Below, in pieces: positions 29,603 to 39,998 of a stretch of 64,000 nucleotides of DNA. The notes beneath the pieces were generated by a model. That model was given only the letters and a program-made list of their open reading frames with translations, ran no database searches and was not told the DNA's origin. Source of the stretch: Chondrus crispus (Eukaryota > Rhodophyta > Florideophyceae > Gigartinales > Gigartinaceae); assembly GCF_000350225.1 (NCBI RefSeq), contig NW_005179158.1:204298-268297 (forward strand), given 5' to 3'. The position numbers and the translations under genes are program-made. The number at the start of each line of letters is the position of its first letter. Position 1 is the stretch's first letter.

Positions 29603-30690
29603 TTCGCCGAATGGATGTACCCTTCGAGTATACAAGGTCTTCTGTTCCGGGATCCCAAGCCGTTAACCGATAGTCAACACAATGGCAAGCCCACCCGTAT
29701 AAGAAGTTTGTAGCGATTACTCGGAAACGTTCTTGGTGCTTGTTCCCGGCGGAGTGGAACAAGCGTATTCTTCTTAAAAATGCCTTAGGGCGCTACCCCT
29801 GTATGTCGGCCAGTGCGGGTCTTTCGACTGTGAACTAAATCAAACGTGCCACGAGTAAGCACAACACTTTGCCTGTAGACGAACCAGGACTTTTGGTCAC
29901 TACCGCGAACGGTCCCTGCAACCGAAATCGGCTTGTCCAAACTTGATACGGTACTACCCCAATGAGGTTTCCCACAACACAAGAATGAAACTGCCTTCGT
30001 CGTACTCGTGTGATTTGTTCACAATCACGCCTAGGGTCACCCTCTTTCGTGCGAACTTAATCAAGGTACGCGACCTTATACACGTATAGTGAGAGGTTCA
30101 GTGTTTAGGCACGTATTCTCTTCACCCAGGGGACCGAAGTCGTACCTATAGGGCTAATACCGAGAGCGTTACCCACACCGCCGACGCACCTCCCGAAGGC
30201 AGAGTGCGGATCGACTAGACCAGTACACTGTGATCCTCCCCGAGGATCAGTGTTTCGTCTCTCGACGATTCTTGGTCGGACCCTCGCTCAAGTCAGATTT
30301 CCAATGGCACCAGCCTTTCACCAAGAGCGAGGGTATGTTCCACTGAGGATTTGGCAGTGCGTTGGCCACTAGGGACTTTCTTCCTCCCGACTAGCGAAAG
30401 GCTCACCCACAGCTCACACAACGACTGCCACGACAAAGCTGCAAGACCACAAAGTGGATTTCCAAAAGCTGGGAAATGACGGACCATCAAACTGAAAAAT
30501 CGGCTGAAACGGTGCTGAAAACGACGGCGAAAACTGAAAAAACTGAAAAACCAAACTCGAAAGCGGAGACTGAAACGGATACCTTCTTCTTCTGCTTGAC
30601 GAGCTGAACAAACTGATACTTTAACGACGGCGAAACTCGAACTTGAACCAAAACGAAGACGACGATCAGCGTTGAACTGGGCCCATAACC
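29603..30690 (-). other. Copia A3 leader with initiator-tRNA primer site
   Basis: The same as the A1/A2 leader up to about 30337, including the conserved element at 29649-29706. It then diverges into an A-rich, CTGAAAA-repeating stretch and ends in ACTGGGCCCATAACC (30676-30690; element sense GGTTATGGGCCCAGT), complementary to the anticodon arm of initiator methionine tRNA. This suggests recombination with another copia leader. Confidence 0.65.
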
Positions 30691-30796
30691 TATGTTAAAT
30701 TCGAGGTCTGAAAAATTTGCCGCAAAAATTCGTTAACCACTAGGCCACAGGCGCTGGCTTCTTGGTGTCCCCTTGGGCGCGCTCACTATTACAACA
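30691..30796 (-). repeat. Miniature LTR (family C), 106 bp
   Basis: In element sense it runs from TGTTGTAATAG to TTTAACATA and abuts the primer site on its left. It is clearly related to the 88-bp LTRs of the TRIM at 51125-51468 (shared CCCCTTGGGCGCGCTCACTAT on the plus strand). It sits between the A3 leader and a partial A LTR. Confidence 0.7.
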
Positions 30797-31265
30797 TCAA
30801 TTACAACGGTGCACATTTTGCCTTACGAATTCAAAACTCGCGCAACGGTATCTTTGTGTCCTGCTGTACCCGTGCTGCACTCCATGGACGCTGTAAACCT
30901 TTGGCACGTGCCAGGCACCCGCCACCAAGGTTCTACACTTTGTCTGTAAGACTGCAGGCGTACTGTACGCGTCCGACAGTGTAATGAGGACATGTGTCCA
31001 GGTCATACACGTGTCGGGCGAAGAAAATGAAACATGCTCAGATTGTACTGTACACCGCAACCGTGTAAATATTTCACACGTGTACACGTTGAAAACCAAC
31101 GTGCTCCTGAAGTACTGTAGGGTGCAACCGTGTACAGAAATCACACGTGTACACGTTGAAAATGAAACTTGCTCAGCTCGTCACGTGGAGTGTTTTTGCT
31201 TTTACACGTGTTATACCTGTCGTCGTGTGTCATGCATATCAGCATGTGGTCGTAGAATTACAACA
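30797..31265 (-). repeat. Copia A LTR, 5' half only
   Basis: Matches the outer 469 bases of the 938-bp A LTR. The inner half is replaced by the family C miniature LTR. It follows the polypurine tract of the A0 pol tail. Confidence 0.85.
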
Positions 31266-31276
31266 CTCCCCCTGGA

Positions 31277-31447
31277 TCACATGCTTTTGCCAGAAGTAGC
31301 TACTGCAAGCCCTAGAAGTTCTACAAACTTCTGGAACAGAACTCGCCCAAGTGCTTTCGTCAGGATATCTGCAGGCATGGAAGTGGTCGGGCAATGTGAC
31401 AAAGAAATGACGTTTCTCTTAATTGCATCTCGTACATAGTGGTATTT
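31277..31447 (-). pseudogene. Copia A0 pol tail (RNase H end)
   Basis: The last 57 codons or so of a further family A polyprotein (PADILTKALGRVLFQKF and the SGKSM end). It is cut at 31447, where the B1 LTR begins. It shows the tandem A array once continued to the right. Confidence 0.85.
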
Positions 31448-32710
31448 TATTGAAAATGTGCGACCACATGCTGTTATCTGAAAAGGTCAAAATCGAGTTA
31501 CACGTGTACATGACTGCACGGTCCGGGCGCTCTTACCCATGTTACGACATGACACGTGTAAAATCCCAGATTTTGGGGTTCCGGGGACGAAAGTGGCCTC
31601 TCGGAGGGTCATGCAAATTTGCATAGTTTTGCCAAGTGGAACCTTGGCCCGTAGCACTATAGACTACACAGGAAATACTGCAATTCTATTGGCCTTCAGG
31701 TCTAATGCTGCAAATCTATTGGTCGATCGTTGTCCACGTGTGCGTCATTGGCCTTGTGATGTACTTTAAATGGCCTGTATATGCCATAATTACGTTTTTT
31801 GGGGGTTTCAAGTGGTTTGCCATGGTTGTAATGGGTAATTGCATGGGGCCCCCGGGCGGGACACATGTATCCCGTGTACACATGTACACGTCGCCAGGTG
31901 GATTCGTGTACGTACACATGTACACGCATCCAGGTGTATGCACATGACGGTTTACAGTTTTACAGTGTCAGACTGTTTGCGATCCTGCGCGTGTCCGAGT
32001 ACAGTACATGTGAATCAAAAGTACAACAAGTACTTCTGGCGAGAGAAATACAGTTGTGCGATTATTCTGTGTACGCGTCACGCTGTATGCGAGTCTTGCG
32101 TGAGCACGCGCCGTTGCACTGTGCTCTCGTCATGGTGCGCCGTTGGATGCAAGTTCATGACAGTACTCGTGTGATTTACATGTATTCTCATGTGAGTTGT
32201 GTAGAAAGTCTGGATGCACATTGTTATAACTTGCCATAATTATCTGACAGTGCTTGGCGAAATTAGTAAGGTGAGAAACAAGGATACGTATGGCGATTGT
32301 GATATGAAAGACGTTTGCGTTGTTGGAAATAGACAAGTGCCAAGTTGTTCGTTGCACAACAATGAAGTCTGGCATGACTGGATGCAGATTAGTAAGGTGC
32401 GAAACAGTTGCATGCATAGGGCCATGGTTTACAGTCATTTGGAATGTGTAGAAATAGTTGTGAGCTAATAGTTACGAATCGATTCGTAAGGTGGAAATCG
32501 AACAGTATGGTCGGGCCACAAGAGGACCGCGCTTGGTCGCGCATAGTAGAGCATGGTTTACTGGGAGTCGGAGTAGAGCGATAGTGTAGCACTCGAAGTG
32601 TATAAGTATCGCAGGAAAACGGCTTCAAAGTAAACCTCGGCACCAACTCCTTCACTCACACACATCAACCTGCCTTCCTTCTTTCCCTTGCCCCTCCGAA
32701 CCTACCATTA
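31448..32710 (+). repeat. Copia B1 5' LTR
   Basis: Contains ACACGTGT (31552-31559), two tandem copies of a GTACACATGTACACG...CCAGGTG unit (about 31876-31945), a TATA box GTATAAGT at about 32599 and a purine/pyrimidine-rich end. Its start aligns with the A and D LTR starts through ACGACCACATGC-type sequence, so the three families share ancestry. Confidence 0.88.
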
Positions 32711-32725
32711 GGTTATGGGCCCAGT
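32711..32725 (+). other. Primer-binding site, initiator tRNA-Met half
   Basis: GGTTATGGGCCCAGT follows the LTR directly. It is complementary to the anticodon arm of initiator methionine tRNA (CTGGGCCCATAACC), the internal priming mode known for Drosophila copia, which uses a cleaved tRNA half. Confidence 0.8.
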
Positions 32726-32739
32726 CCCCCGCTGTCATT

Positions 32740-33070
32740 TTACTGCCTGAGTCTGTCGTTCTCGTTCCGTTGTTTCTGCCGTCGTTGTCGCTGTCGTTTT
32801 CGCTGCCGTTTCTCGTCGTTCTTTCCGCTGGTCTTCTCGCTGTCGTTGTCGCTCTCGTTCTTGCCGTCGTTCTTGGTTTTGGTTTTCGCTGCTGCTGTTG
32901 TTCTTGCTCTCTTGTGTGAATTGGTTTTGGTCATCGCCCCCGCTGTCTTCGTTGTCTTCGTTCTTGGTTTGGCTTTTGTTCTTGCTGTGGTTCTTGCTGC
33001 TGTCTCTGTCTTTGGTCTTCGTCTTCGTTTCCGCTCTCGCTACCGTCGTCGTCGTCAATCTCGCATTTGG
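32740..33070 (+). repeat. Low-complexity leader (CGTT/CTGTC-rich)
   Basis: Strongly pyrimidine-skewed imperfect repeats of GTCGTTCTCG-like units. The complementary strand encodes only Gln/Lys/Asn/Arg-rich open frames that I regard as by-products of composition. B2 has the same region at 48480-48820. Confidence 0.7.
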
Positions 33071-33087
33071 TTTTTCTTCGTTCTCTC

Positions 33088-33759
33088 ATGCAAAGTAAGT
33101 TTTGAGTTTCTTTCCATTTCCTACACATCTAAGTGATTGTCTTTGCACGTTTTGGTGGTTCTTAAGAGCAATAATTCCAAAATCTGTTACTGACGATTAT
33201 CTTCATATTCCTTATTGTGAATACCTGTTTTTACGGGGTTGTGTTAGATCTGGAATTAGTACCGGTGCGCTCTGCGCTTGGGAAGCTGGTCACCGGTCGA
33301 CCGGTTCGGACATCGGAGGTCGTATCCGTTGAGGTGCTTGAGCCTGAGGATCAACCTTCACCTCGGCTCGCGCTTCCGGGTCCGTCCTCGAGTTGCGCAC
33401 CATATAGGATTCCTCGTATTCCGCGCTCTGTTCCCGCACCAATAAAGAGAACAACGCATCGACTTTCTGCTCGGAAAGCGGCTGTTCTCGCGGATAAAGA
33501 GTTTAAGCGTGAGCGCAAGAGGAATCGTAAGGTGTGCGCGCGGTATAAGCGGTATTGTAAAGTGTGCGGCGTTAGTGGCAATAGTGCGAAGGCCTTTTAC
33601 GACCACATTCAGTCTAGGTCTCATCGCATTCAAGTTGCCAACGCTAAGGAGACTCCGCGTTGTATCCCTTGCAATCGCGTCTTTGAGTCTCACGGGCACC
33701 TGAAGTGCCACGAGAACGGTGCCGCACACTTAAAGGTAGTTTGTGAACATAATAGTTAG
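33088..33759 (+). CDS. Copia B accessory protein with two U1/matrin/JAZ-type zinc fingers (spliced)
   Basis: Predicted two-exon gene: ATGCAAA at 33088-33094, donor GTAAGT at 33095, acceptor TTAG at 33246-33247, second exon to the stop at 33759. The join keeps frame and gives 172 residues; the second exon alone has no ATG. A Lys/Arg-rich stretch is followed by two fingers of the spacing CX2CX12HX5H: Cys106, Cys109, His122, His128 and Cys141, Cys144, His157, His163. That spacing is typical of U1-like, matrin and JAZ fingers, which often bind RNA, frequently double-stranded. The gene sits between LTR and gag, where copia elements normally have only a leader. Role unknown; RNA binding, export or defence against silencing are guesses. 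Confidence 0.7.
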
Positions 33760-33833
33760 GGATTTCATCCAAATAAATTCACATATCTGTTCGCAAATTT
33801 CTCCTAGTGCAACTTCATAGTAATCATATCGAA

Positions 33834-33891
33834 CTTCTTAGACGGGTGGGCTTGCCATTGTGTTGACTATCGGTTAACGGCTTGGGATCCC
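33834..33891 (+). promoter_or_regulatory. 58-nt conserved leader element (copy B1)
   Basis: Differs from the family A copies at one base only (CTTCTTAGACGGG against CTTCTTATACGGG), although the coding regions of A and B are far more diverged. Ends 40 bases before the gag ATG. A possible hairpin is GTTGACTATCGGTTAAC. Confidence 0.75.
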
Positions 33892-33931
33892 CGAAAGGAT
33901 TTGCAAATACTTGAAGTTTATTTGCACTAAA

Positions 33932-36900
33932 ATGGAAGATCAAGGAGGAGGAGGATCCATCAGAATCGACAAACTGACGGACTCCAACTTCTACGTGTGG
34001 AAGCAGAAAATACAACTTCTGCTTGCTCTACGTGATGTTGACCAATACATCGTTGAGGGAAGAGTTCCAAGTGAGGAACGCGCGGAAGAGCGTAAGAAGT
34101 GGATCAGAGGTGACAGTAAAGCTAAAGCACTGATTGGTCTCTCCCTATCAGATGAGCATCTTGAGCATGTACGTGATGTTGATACTGCTCATGAGATGTG
34201 GGAAGCTATTGTCAACGTGTTTGAGAGGCACACTTTGCTGAACAAACTAGCTGCACGTCGTGAGTTCTACACTGTGAAGATGCTTTCCGGTGAAAAGGTG
34301 CTTGCATACATCAATCGTGTCAAGCAGCTGGCAGCCATCTTCAAGTCAATGAGCGTAAACATCGATGACAAGGAGATGGCCATGGCAGTGCTCAACGGTC
34401 TGCCTGCCCGTTTCGAGGCTCTCATCGTTGCACTTGATGCTCTCGGTAATGAGGAAAAGATATTCAGTTTGGACTTTGTGAAAAGTCGTCTGCTGCAGGA
34501 AGAGCAACGAGCAAACATGAAGTCTAGCTCCTCACAGACATCGGCTCTGGTTAATCGTGCCCCGAACAATCGGGACATAAACGATTACAAATGCACGAAC
34601 TGCGGTCATACAGGCCATACGGCAACCCGCTGCTGGGGAAAGGATTTGAATGGGCGTCGCCCGGCTCCTCCTAGCGGATATAAACCGCGTATGTCTCAGC
34701 GGAAACAATTTGCATTTGTCACACAGAAACCTGATCCCGACATGGTTGTAAACAGCGTCGACTTCACATGTCTGATGTCGAAAGCTTCGCACACGAACGA
34801 TATGGAGATGTTGCCTTCGTGGCTCGTAGATTCAGCTTGTACAGCTCATATTACATATGACCGATCTTTGTTTGCAACGTATGAGCCACTTGAATCCGCC
34901 TCTGTTCAGATGGGAACCAAGGCTAGTGCAAAGGTTGCCGGCCGTGGTGACGTTCACTTGAAGTTAAATGTGAATGGCCGCATCGAACCGTGCAATTTGA
35001 CGGATGTATTGCACGTTCCGGACTTTGCGTTCTCTCTGCTCTCTGTCAGTCGAATGACTGAACTTGGACTAAAAGTTGGGTTCGAAAATGGAAAATGCAT
35101 GATCAGACGAGGCTCAACTGTAGTGGCGACTGCGACATTGGTTGGAGAACTTTACGTTCTCGACATCGTCAGTGACATCGGATCTGCACATGCTGCCACC
35201 CTGCAAACGTGGCATGAGCGCTTTGCACATGTGCATTCTCAAGGTATTGCTTCGATGATTCGTGACAATGTGGTAAGTGGAGTCAAACTACTTGGTAATG
35301 AGGCTAACAAAATCAACAATACTGACAATGATTGCATCTCTGAAAAATGTTCTGCGTGCGTCTACGGCAAAGCCACTCGATCTGTGATCCCAAAAGAGCG
35401 GTCCTCGAGGCGGGCATACTTCTGTCTAGACTTAGTTCACTCTGATGTTTGTGGCCCCTTAGAGGTGCAGTCCATTGGTGGTGCCAAGTACTTCATTACC
35501 TTCATAGATGATCACTCAAACTGGTCAGTAGTGTACCCTATGCACCATAAATCAGAAGCATTTGAACGATACGAAATGTTTGCACAACTTGCTCAGACTC
35601 ACACTGGTCGCAAGATCAAAGTGCTTCGCACCGATCGAGGTGGTGAGTATCTGTCCACGGAGTTTAAGTCTTTTCTGATTGCAAATGGTACTCAGCATCA
35701 AATGACGACCGCGTACACACCGGAGCAAAATGGCGTCGCCGAACGACTGAACAGAACTTTGGTAAACTTGGTGCGCTCCATGCCCGCGCACAAGAAAGTT
35801 ACAAAGGGGTTCTGGGCAGAAGCACTTTCCAATGCAGTGTACGTTCGAAATCGAGTCACGTCACGTGCCATTCCCCCCAAGATGACCCCCTACCACTTAT
35901 GGATGAAATCTGTGCCAAATGTTGGTCATTTGCGTGTTTTCGGTTCAAAGTGTTGGTATACATTACCAAAACACAACATCCAGAAACTTGACGCCCGTGC
36001 AAAGGAGGCAATGTTTCTAGGGTATGCTGAAAATACGAAAGCTTACAAGTTGTGGGATGGTGATTTGCACAAAGTGATCGTATCCAGAGATGTTACTTTT
36101 GACGAGTCCACGGTGTTGGAAATCTTCGACCACATGCTAAGCTACAAGCCTGGACAGATATTACACGTGTACGTCGACGAAACCTAAAATGCTTGCAAGA
36201 GCATTCTCAGGATGTTTGGTCTTCAAGGTGGACACGTGTCATATTTGTACACGGTTGCACTTCCCTATCATTTCCGAGCATGTTTCAATTTTGGTGTTGA
36301 CACGTGTAAGTTATGTACCTCGTGGCACTCTACAGTACATTCTGAACATGTTTCATTTTTCTCGATTTGACACGTGTGTGACACGTATGACGTATGTGCC
36401 ACAGTGGTTATTAATCGTAGTGTAAAATCTGTAATCTACAGTACAGTACATTCAGATATTATTGACTCTCAAACGGTCCCAAATTATTAGCAAGAGAGAG
36501 TGCAAGAAGGAGAGTCATTTGATTATCAACGGAGAGTGGAAGTAGGAGAGTCACTTGATTATCAACCGAGAGTGCAACAGGGAGAGTCACTTGATTATCA
36601 ACGAGTGCAAGAAGGAGAGTCACGTGACCAGCCCTAATGGCTCGTATTGTATGTAGTTCGAAGAGTATAAGTAGCGCCAATAGTTGGCGACCAAGAGTAA
36701 AATGGCATCAACTTCTTTTCCCGTCAACCACCAGCAACCTTCAACCATCCTTCTTCCCTCTGCCCCGCTGACCTTTCTATACACGGGAGGAAAATCTGGT
36801 GAACCGATGGATACAAACGAGGAGGCTACAACTGATGATGACACAATCAACTTGAACATCGATGAGGAAGTTACAGAAAATGATGAAGTGGCATCAGAAG

Positions 36901-38723
36901 CATCATCGCGGGATGAACAACAAGACTCTGATGAATCCTCCAACTCCTCCCCAACTGCAGGGGAGGACGAAACTACCGAAACAGTTGAGCAACACGTAGT
37001 TGAGGAAGAAACTATTGATCCGCCAACTAATCTCCGTCGGTCCACTCGCGTTCGCAAAACGCCTGGGGCGTGGTGGGCAGCAGCTTTGGTGACTGCTGGA
37101 CTCCTTAGCCACGCCCATGTGATAACGGAAATCCCAAACTCGTACAAGCAAGCTATGGATTCTCCAAAAGCTCGCTTCTGGCAGAAGGGCATCGACAAAG
37201 AACTTGCTTCACAACACAAAAACAAAACATGGACACTTGTTCCAAGATCTCAAGCATCAAACGTCCTGACGTCCAGGTGGGTTTTCGGAGTGAAGCAACT
37301 TCCTGACGAGTCCGGAAAATTGGTCGAAACTGCAAAGGGACGTCTTGTGGCACGAGGCTTTCAACAAGTAGAAGGCATCGATTACACTGAAACTTTCGCC
37401 CCTGTCATCAAGTTCACAACTATTCGTCTGCTGCTGGCACTGGTTGCGCACTTTGACCTTGAGCTGCATCAGATGGACGTGGTGACTGCCTTCCTCAACG
37501 GTGACCTTCACGAAGAAATCTACATGGAGCAACCTGAAGGATGCATCGACAAAGTCAAACCTGATTCGGTGTGTAAACTATTCAAAGCAATCTATGGTCT
37601 TAAGCAAGCCCATCGCCAATGGCATAGTAAGATCGATGAGTTTCTGATCACTGAACTTGGTTTCAACACTACACGCAGCGACCCATGTCTTTACATTCGA
37701 CGTCAAGGCAATGTCATCATGATTATCGCGTTGTACGTGGACGATCTGCTGCTAGCTGGAAGTGACTTGGAGGCCATATTATGGATGAAAAATGAACTCA
37801 ACAAACGATTCGATATGAAAGACCTTGGCGAGGCAAAGACTTGTATTGGTCTAGAGATCGACCGTATACGTTTTAAACACGTCCTGACCGTCACGCAGTC
37901 GAAGTATGCCCAAGCAGTACTGAAACGGTTCAAAATGTCGGCATGCAATCCTTGCGTTACTCCGATGGAACAGTCTCGACATGTCACAATGCAAGTGGCC
38001 GAAACTGGCACTGATGACAACCCATGCTTTGAACCATATCGTCAAGCCATTGGATGTCTAATGTTCCTAATGGTCGGGACCCGCCCCGATATTGCGTATG
38101 CCATTGGAAAGTTATCTCAACACTGTGCCGACCCTCACGATTCGCATTGGACAGGTGTGAAACGTGTTTTGAGATACTTGCGTGGGTCCCAGCATCTTGG
38201 AATAGTGTTTGGTAAAGATGATCTTGGTACGGAACTTCATGGGTATAGCGACGCAGATTGGGGTGGATGCCTTGAATCACGGAAATCAACGAGTGGGTAC
38301 GTGTTCAAGCTTTGTGATGGGCCTATCAGTTGGGCTTCCCGGAAACAAACAGTAGTTGCAAAGTCTACTTGTGAGGCAGAATACATCGCACTCAGTGAAG
38401 CATGCAAAGAGGCTGCGTGGCTTCGACGCTTCCATGCCGATGTACTTGGTGCGAATTCGGATCCAACAATTCGCGTTGGATGTGACAACGCTGGTACGAT
38501 TGCGTTTGCTCAGAACGAATCTACAAATCGTCGGAACAAGCACATTGATATTACGTATCATTTTGTTCGAGATGCGGTGCAGCGAAAACTGGTCACATTG
38601 TACCGTTGTCCGACAACAGAAATCCCAGCCGATATGCTGACCGAACCACTTGGTCGCGTGCTGTTTGAAAAGTTCGTGGGCATGGTTGGGCTTTCCGAGT
38701 GCAAAGCTGCCCAAAGCATGTGA
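33932..38723 (+). pseudogene. gag-pol: Copia B1 Gag-Pol, split by a solo LTR
   Basis: The first part, 33932-36113 (ATG in MEDQGGGGSIRIDK), encodes Gag, knuckle CTNCGHTGHTATRC, protease VDSACTAH and integrase with Asp-Asp-Glu core. The second part, 36787-38723, encodes the linker, reverse transcriptase (LYVDDLLLAGSDLE, about 37727) and RNase H. Between them lies a 668-bp solo LTR plus one copy of its 5-bp duplication, 673 bp in all. The two parts are in the same frame once that length is discounted, so this insertion is the only obvious lesion. Ala in place of Gly in the protease triad (DSA) is shared with B2 and is likely normal for the family. Confidence 0.9.
36114..36781 (+). mobile_element. 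Solo LTR, copia-like family D (D1)
   Basis: 668 bp from TGTTGGAAATC to TTTCTATA, flanked by perfect 5-bp duplications CACGG (36109-36113 and 36782-36786). It contains several GACACGTGT motifs, a purine-rich array of roughly 35-bp repeats (GAGAGTCACTTGATTATCAA, about 36480-36625) and a TATA box GTATAAGTA at about 36667. No internal part remains, so the element was lost by LTR-LTR recombination. Confidence 0.92.
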
Positions 38724-38734
38724 TCAAGGGGAGG

Positions 38735-39998
38735 TATTGAAAATGTGCGACCACATGCTGTTATCTGGAAAGTGCAAAATCGAGTGACACGTGTACATGA
38801 CTGCACGGTCCGGGCGCTCTTACCCATATCACGACATGACACGTGTAAATTCTCAGATTTTGGGGTTCTGGGGACGAAATTGGACTTTTGGAGGGTCATG
38901 CAAATTTGCATAGTTTTGCCAAGTGGAACCTTGGCCCGTAGCACTATAGACTACACAGGAAATACTGCAATTCTATTGGCCGTCAGGTCTAATGCTGCAA
39001 ATCTATTGGTCGAGCGTTGTCCACGTGTGCGTCATTGGCCTTGTGATGTACTTTAAATGGCCTGTATATGCCATAATTACGTTGTTTTGGGGGTTTCAAG
39101 TGGTTTGCCATGGTTGTAATGGGTAATTGCATGGGGCCCCCGGGCGGGACACATGTATCCCGTGTACACATGTACACGTCGCCAGGTGGATTCGTGTACG
39201 TACACATGTACACGCATCCAGGTGTATGCACATGACGGTTTACAGTTTTACAGTGTCAGACTGTTTGGGATCCTGCGCGTGTCCGAGTACAGGACATGTG
39301 AATCAAAAGTACAACAAGTACTTCTGGCGAGAGGAATACAGTTGTGCGATTATTCTGTGTACGCGTCACGCTGTATGCGAGTCTTGCGTGAGCACGCGCC
39401 GTTGCACTGTGCTCTCGTCATGGTGCGCCGTTGGATGCAAGTTCATGACAGTACTCGTGTGATTTACATGTATTCTCATGTGAGTTGTGTAGAAAGTCTG
39501 GATGCACATTGTTAAAACTTGCCATAATTGTCTGACAGTGCTTAGCGAAATTAGTAAGGTGAGAAACAAGGATACGTATGGCGATTGTGATATGAAAGAC
39601 GTTTGCGTTGTTGGAAATAGACAAGTGCCAAGTTGTTCGTTGCACAACAATGAAGTCTGGCATGACTGGATGCAGATTAGTAAGGTGTGAAACAGTTGCA
39701 TGCATAGGGCCATGGTTTACAGTCATTTGGAATGTGTAGAAATAGTTGTGAGCTAATAGTTACGAATCGATTCGTAAGGTGGAAATCGAACAGTATGGTC
39801 GGGCCACAAGAGGACCGCGCTTGGTCGCGCATAGTAGAGTATGGTTTACTGGGAGACGGAGTAGAGCGATAGTGTAGCACTCGAAGTGTATAAGTATCGC
39901 AGGAAAACGGCTTCAAAGTAAACCTCGGCACCAACTCCTTCACTCACACACATCAACCTGCCCTCCTTCTTTCCCTGGCCCCTCTTAACCTACCATTA
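38735..39998 (+). repeat. Copia B1 3' LTR
   Basis: 1264 bp, TATTGAAAATG to ACCATTA, after the polypurine tract AAGGGGAGG. It differs from the 5' LTR at scattered positions and is followed at once by a family A fragment. Confidence 0.88.

Larger units (their letters stand above)
31448..39998 (+). mobile_element. Copia family B, copy B1, with nested solo LTR
   Basis: Bounded by LTRs of 1263 and 1264 bp starting TATTGAAAATG and ending CCTACCATTA. Order: LTR, initiator-tRNA primer site, pyrimidine-rich leader, spliced zinc-finger gene, conserved 58-nt element, gag-pol, polypurine tract (AAGGGGAGG), LTR. Flanks are different parts of family A elements with no target-site duplication. The gag-pol is disrupted only by a 668-bp solo LTR. 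Confidence 0.9.

Noticed and set aside
32735..33058. Gln/Lys/Asn-rich 107-codon minus-strand frame opposite the B1 leader
   Set aside because: Purine-rich low complexity on the non-coding strand; the frame is not preserved at equal length in B2.
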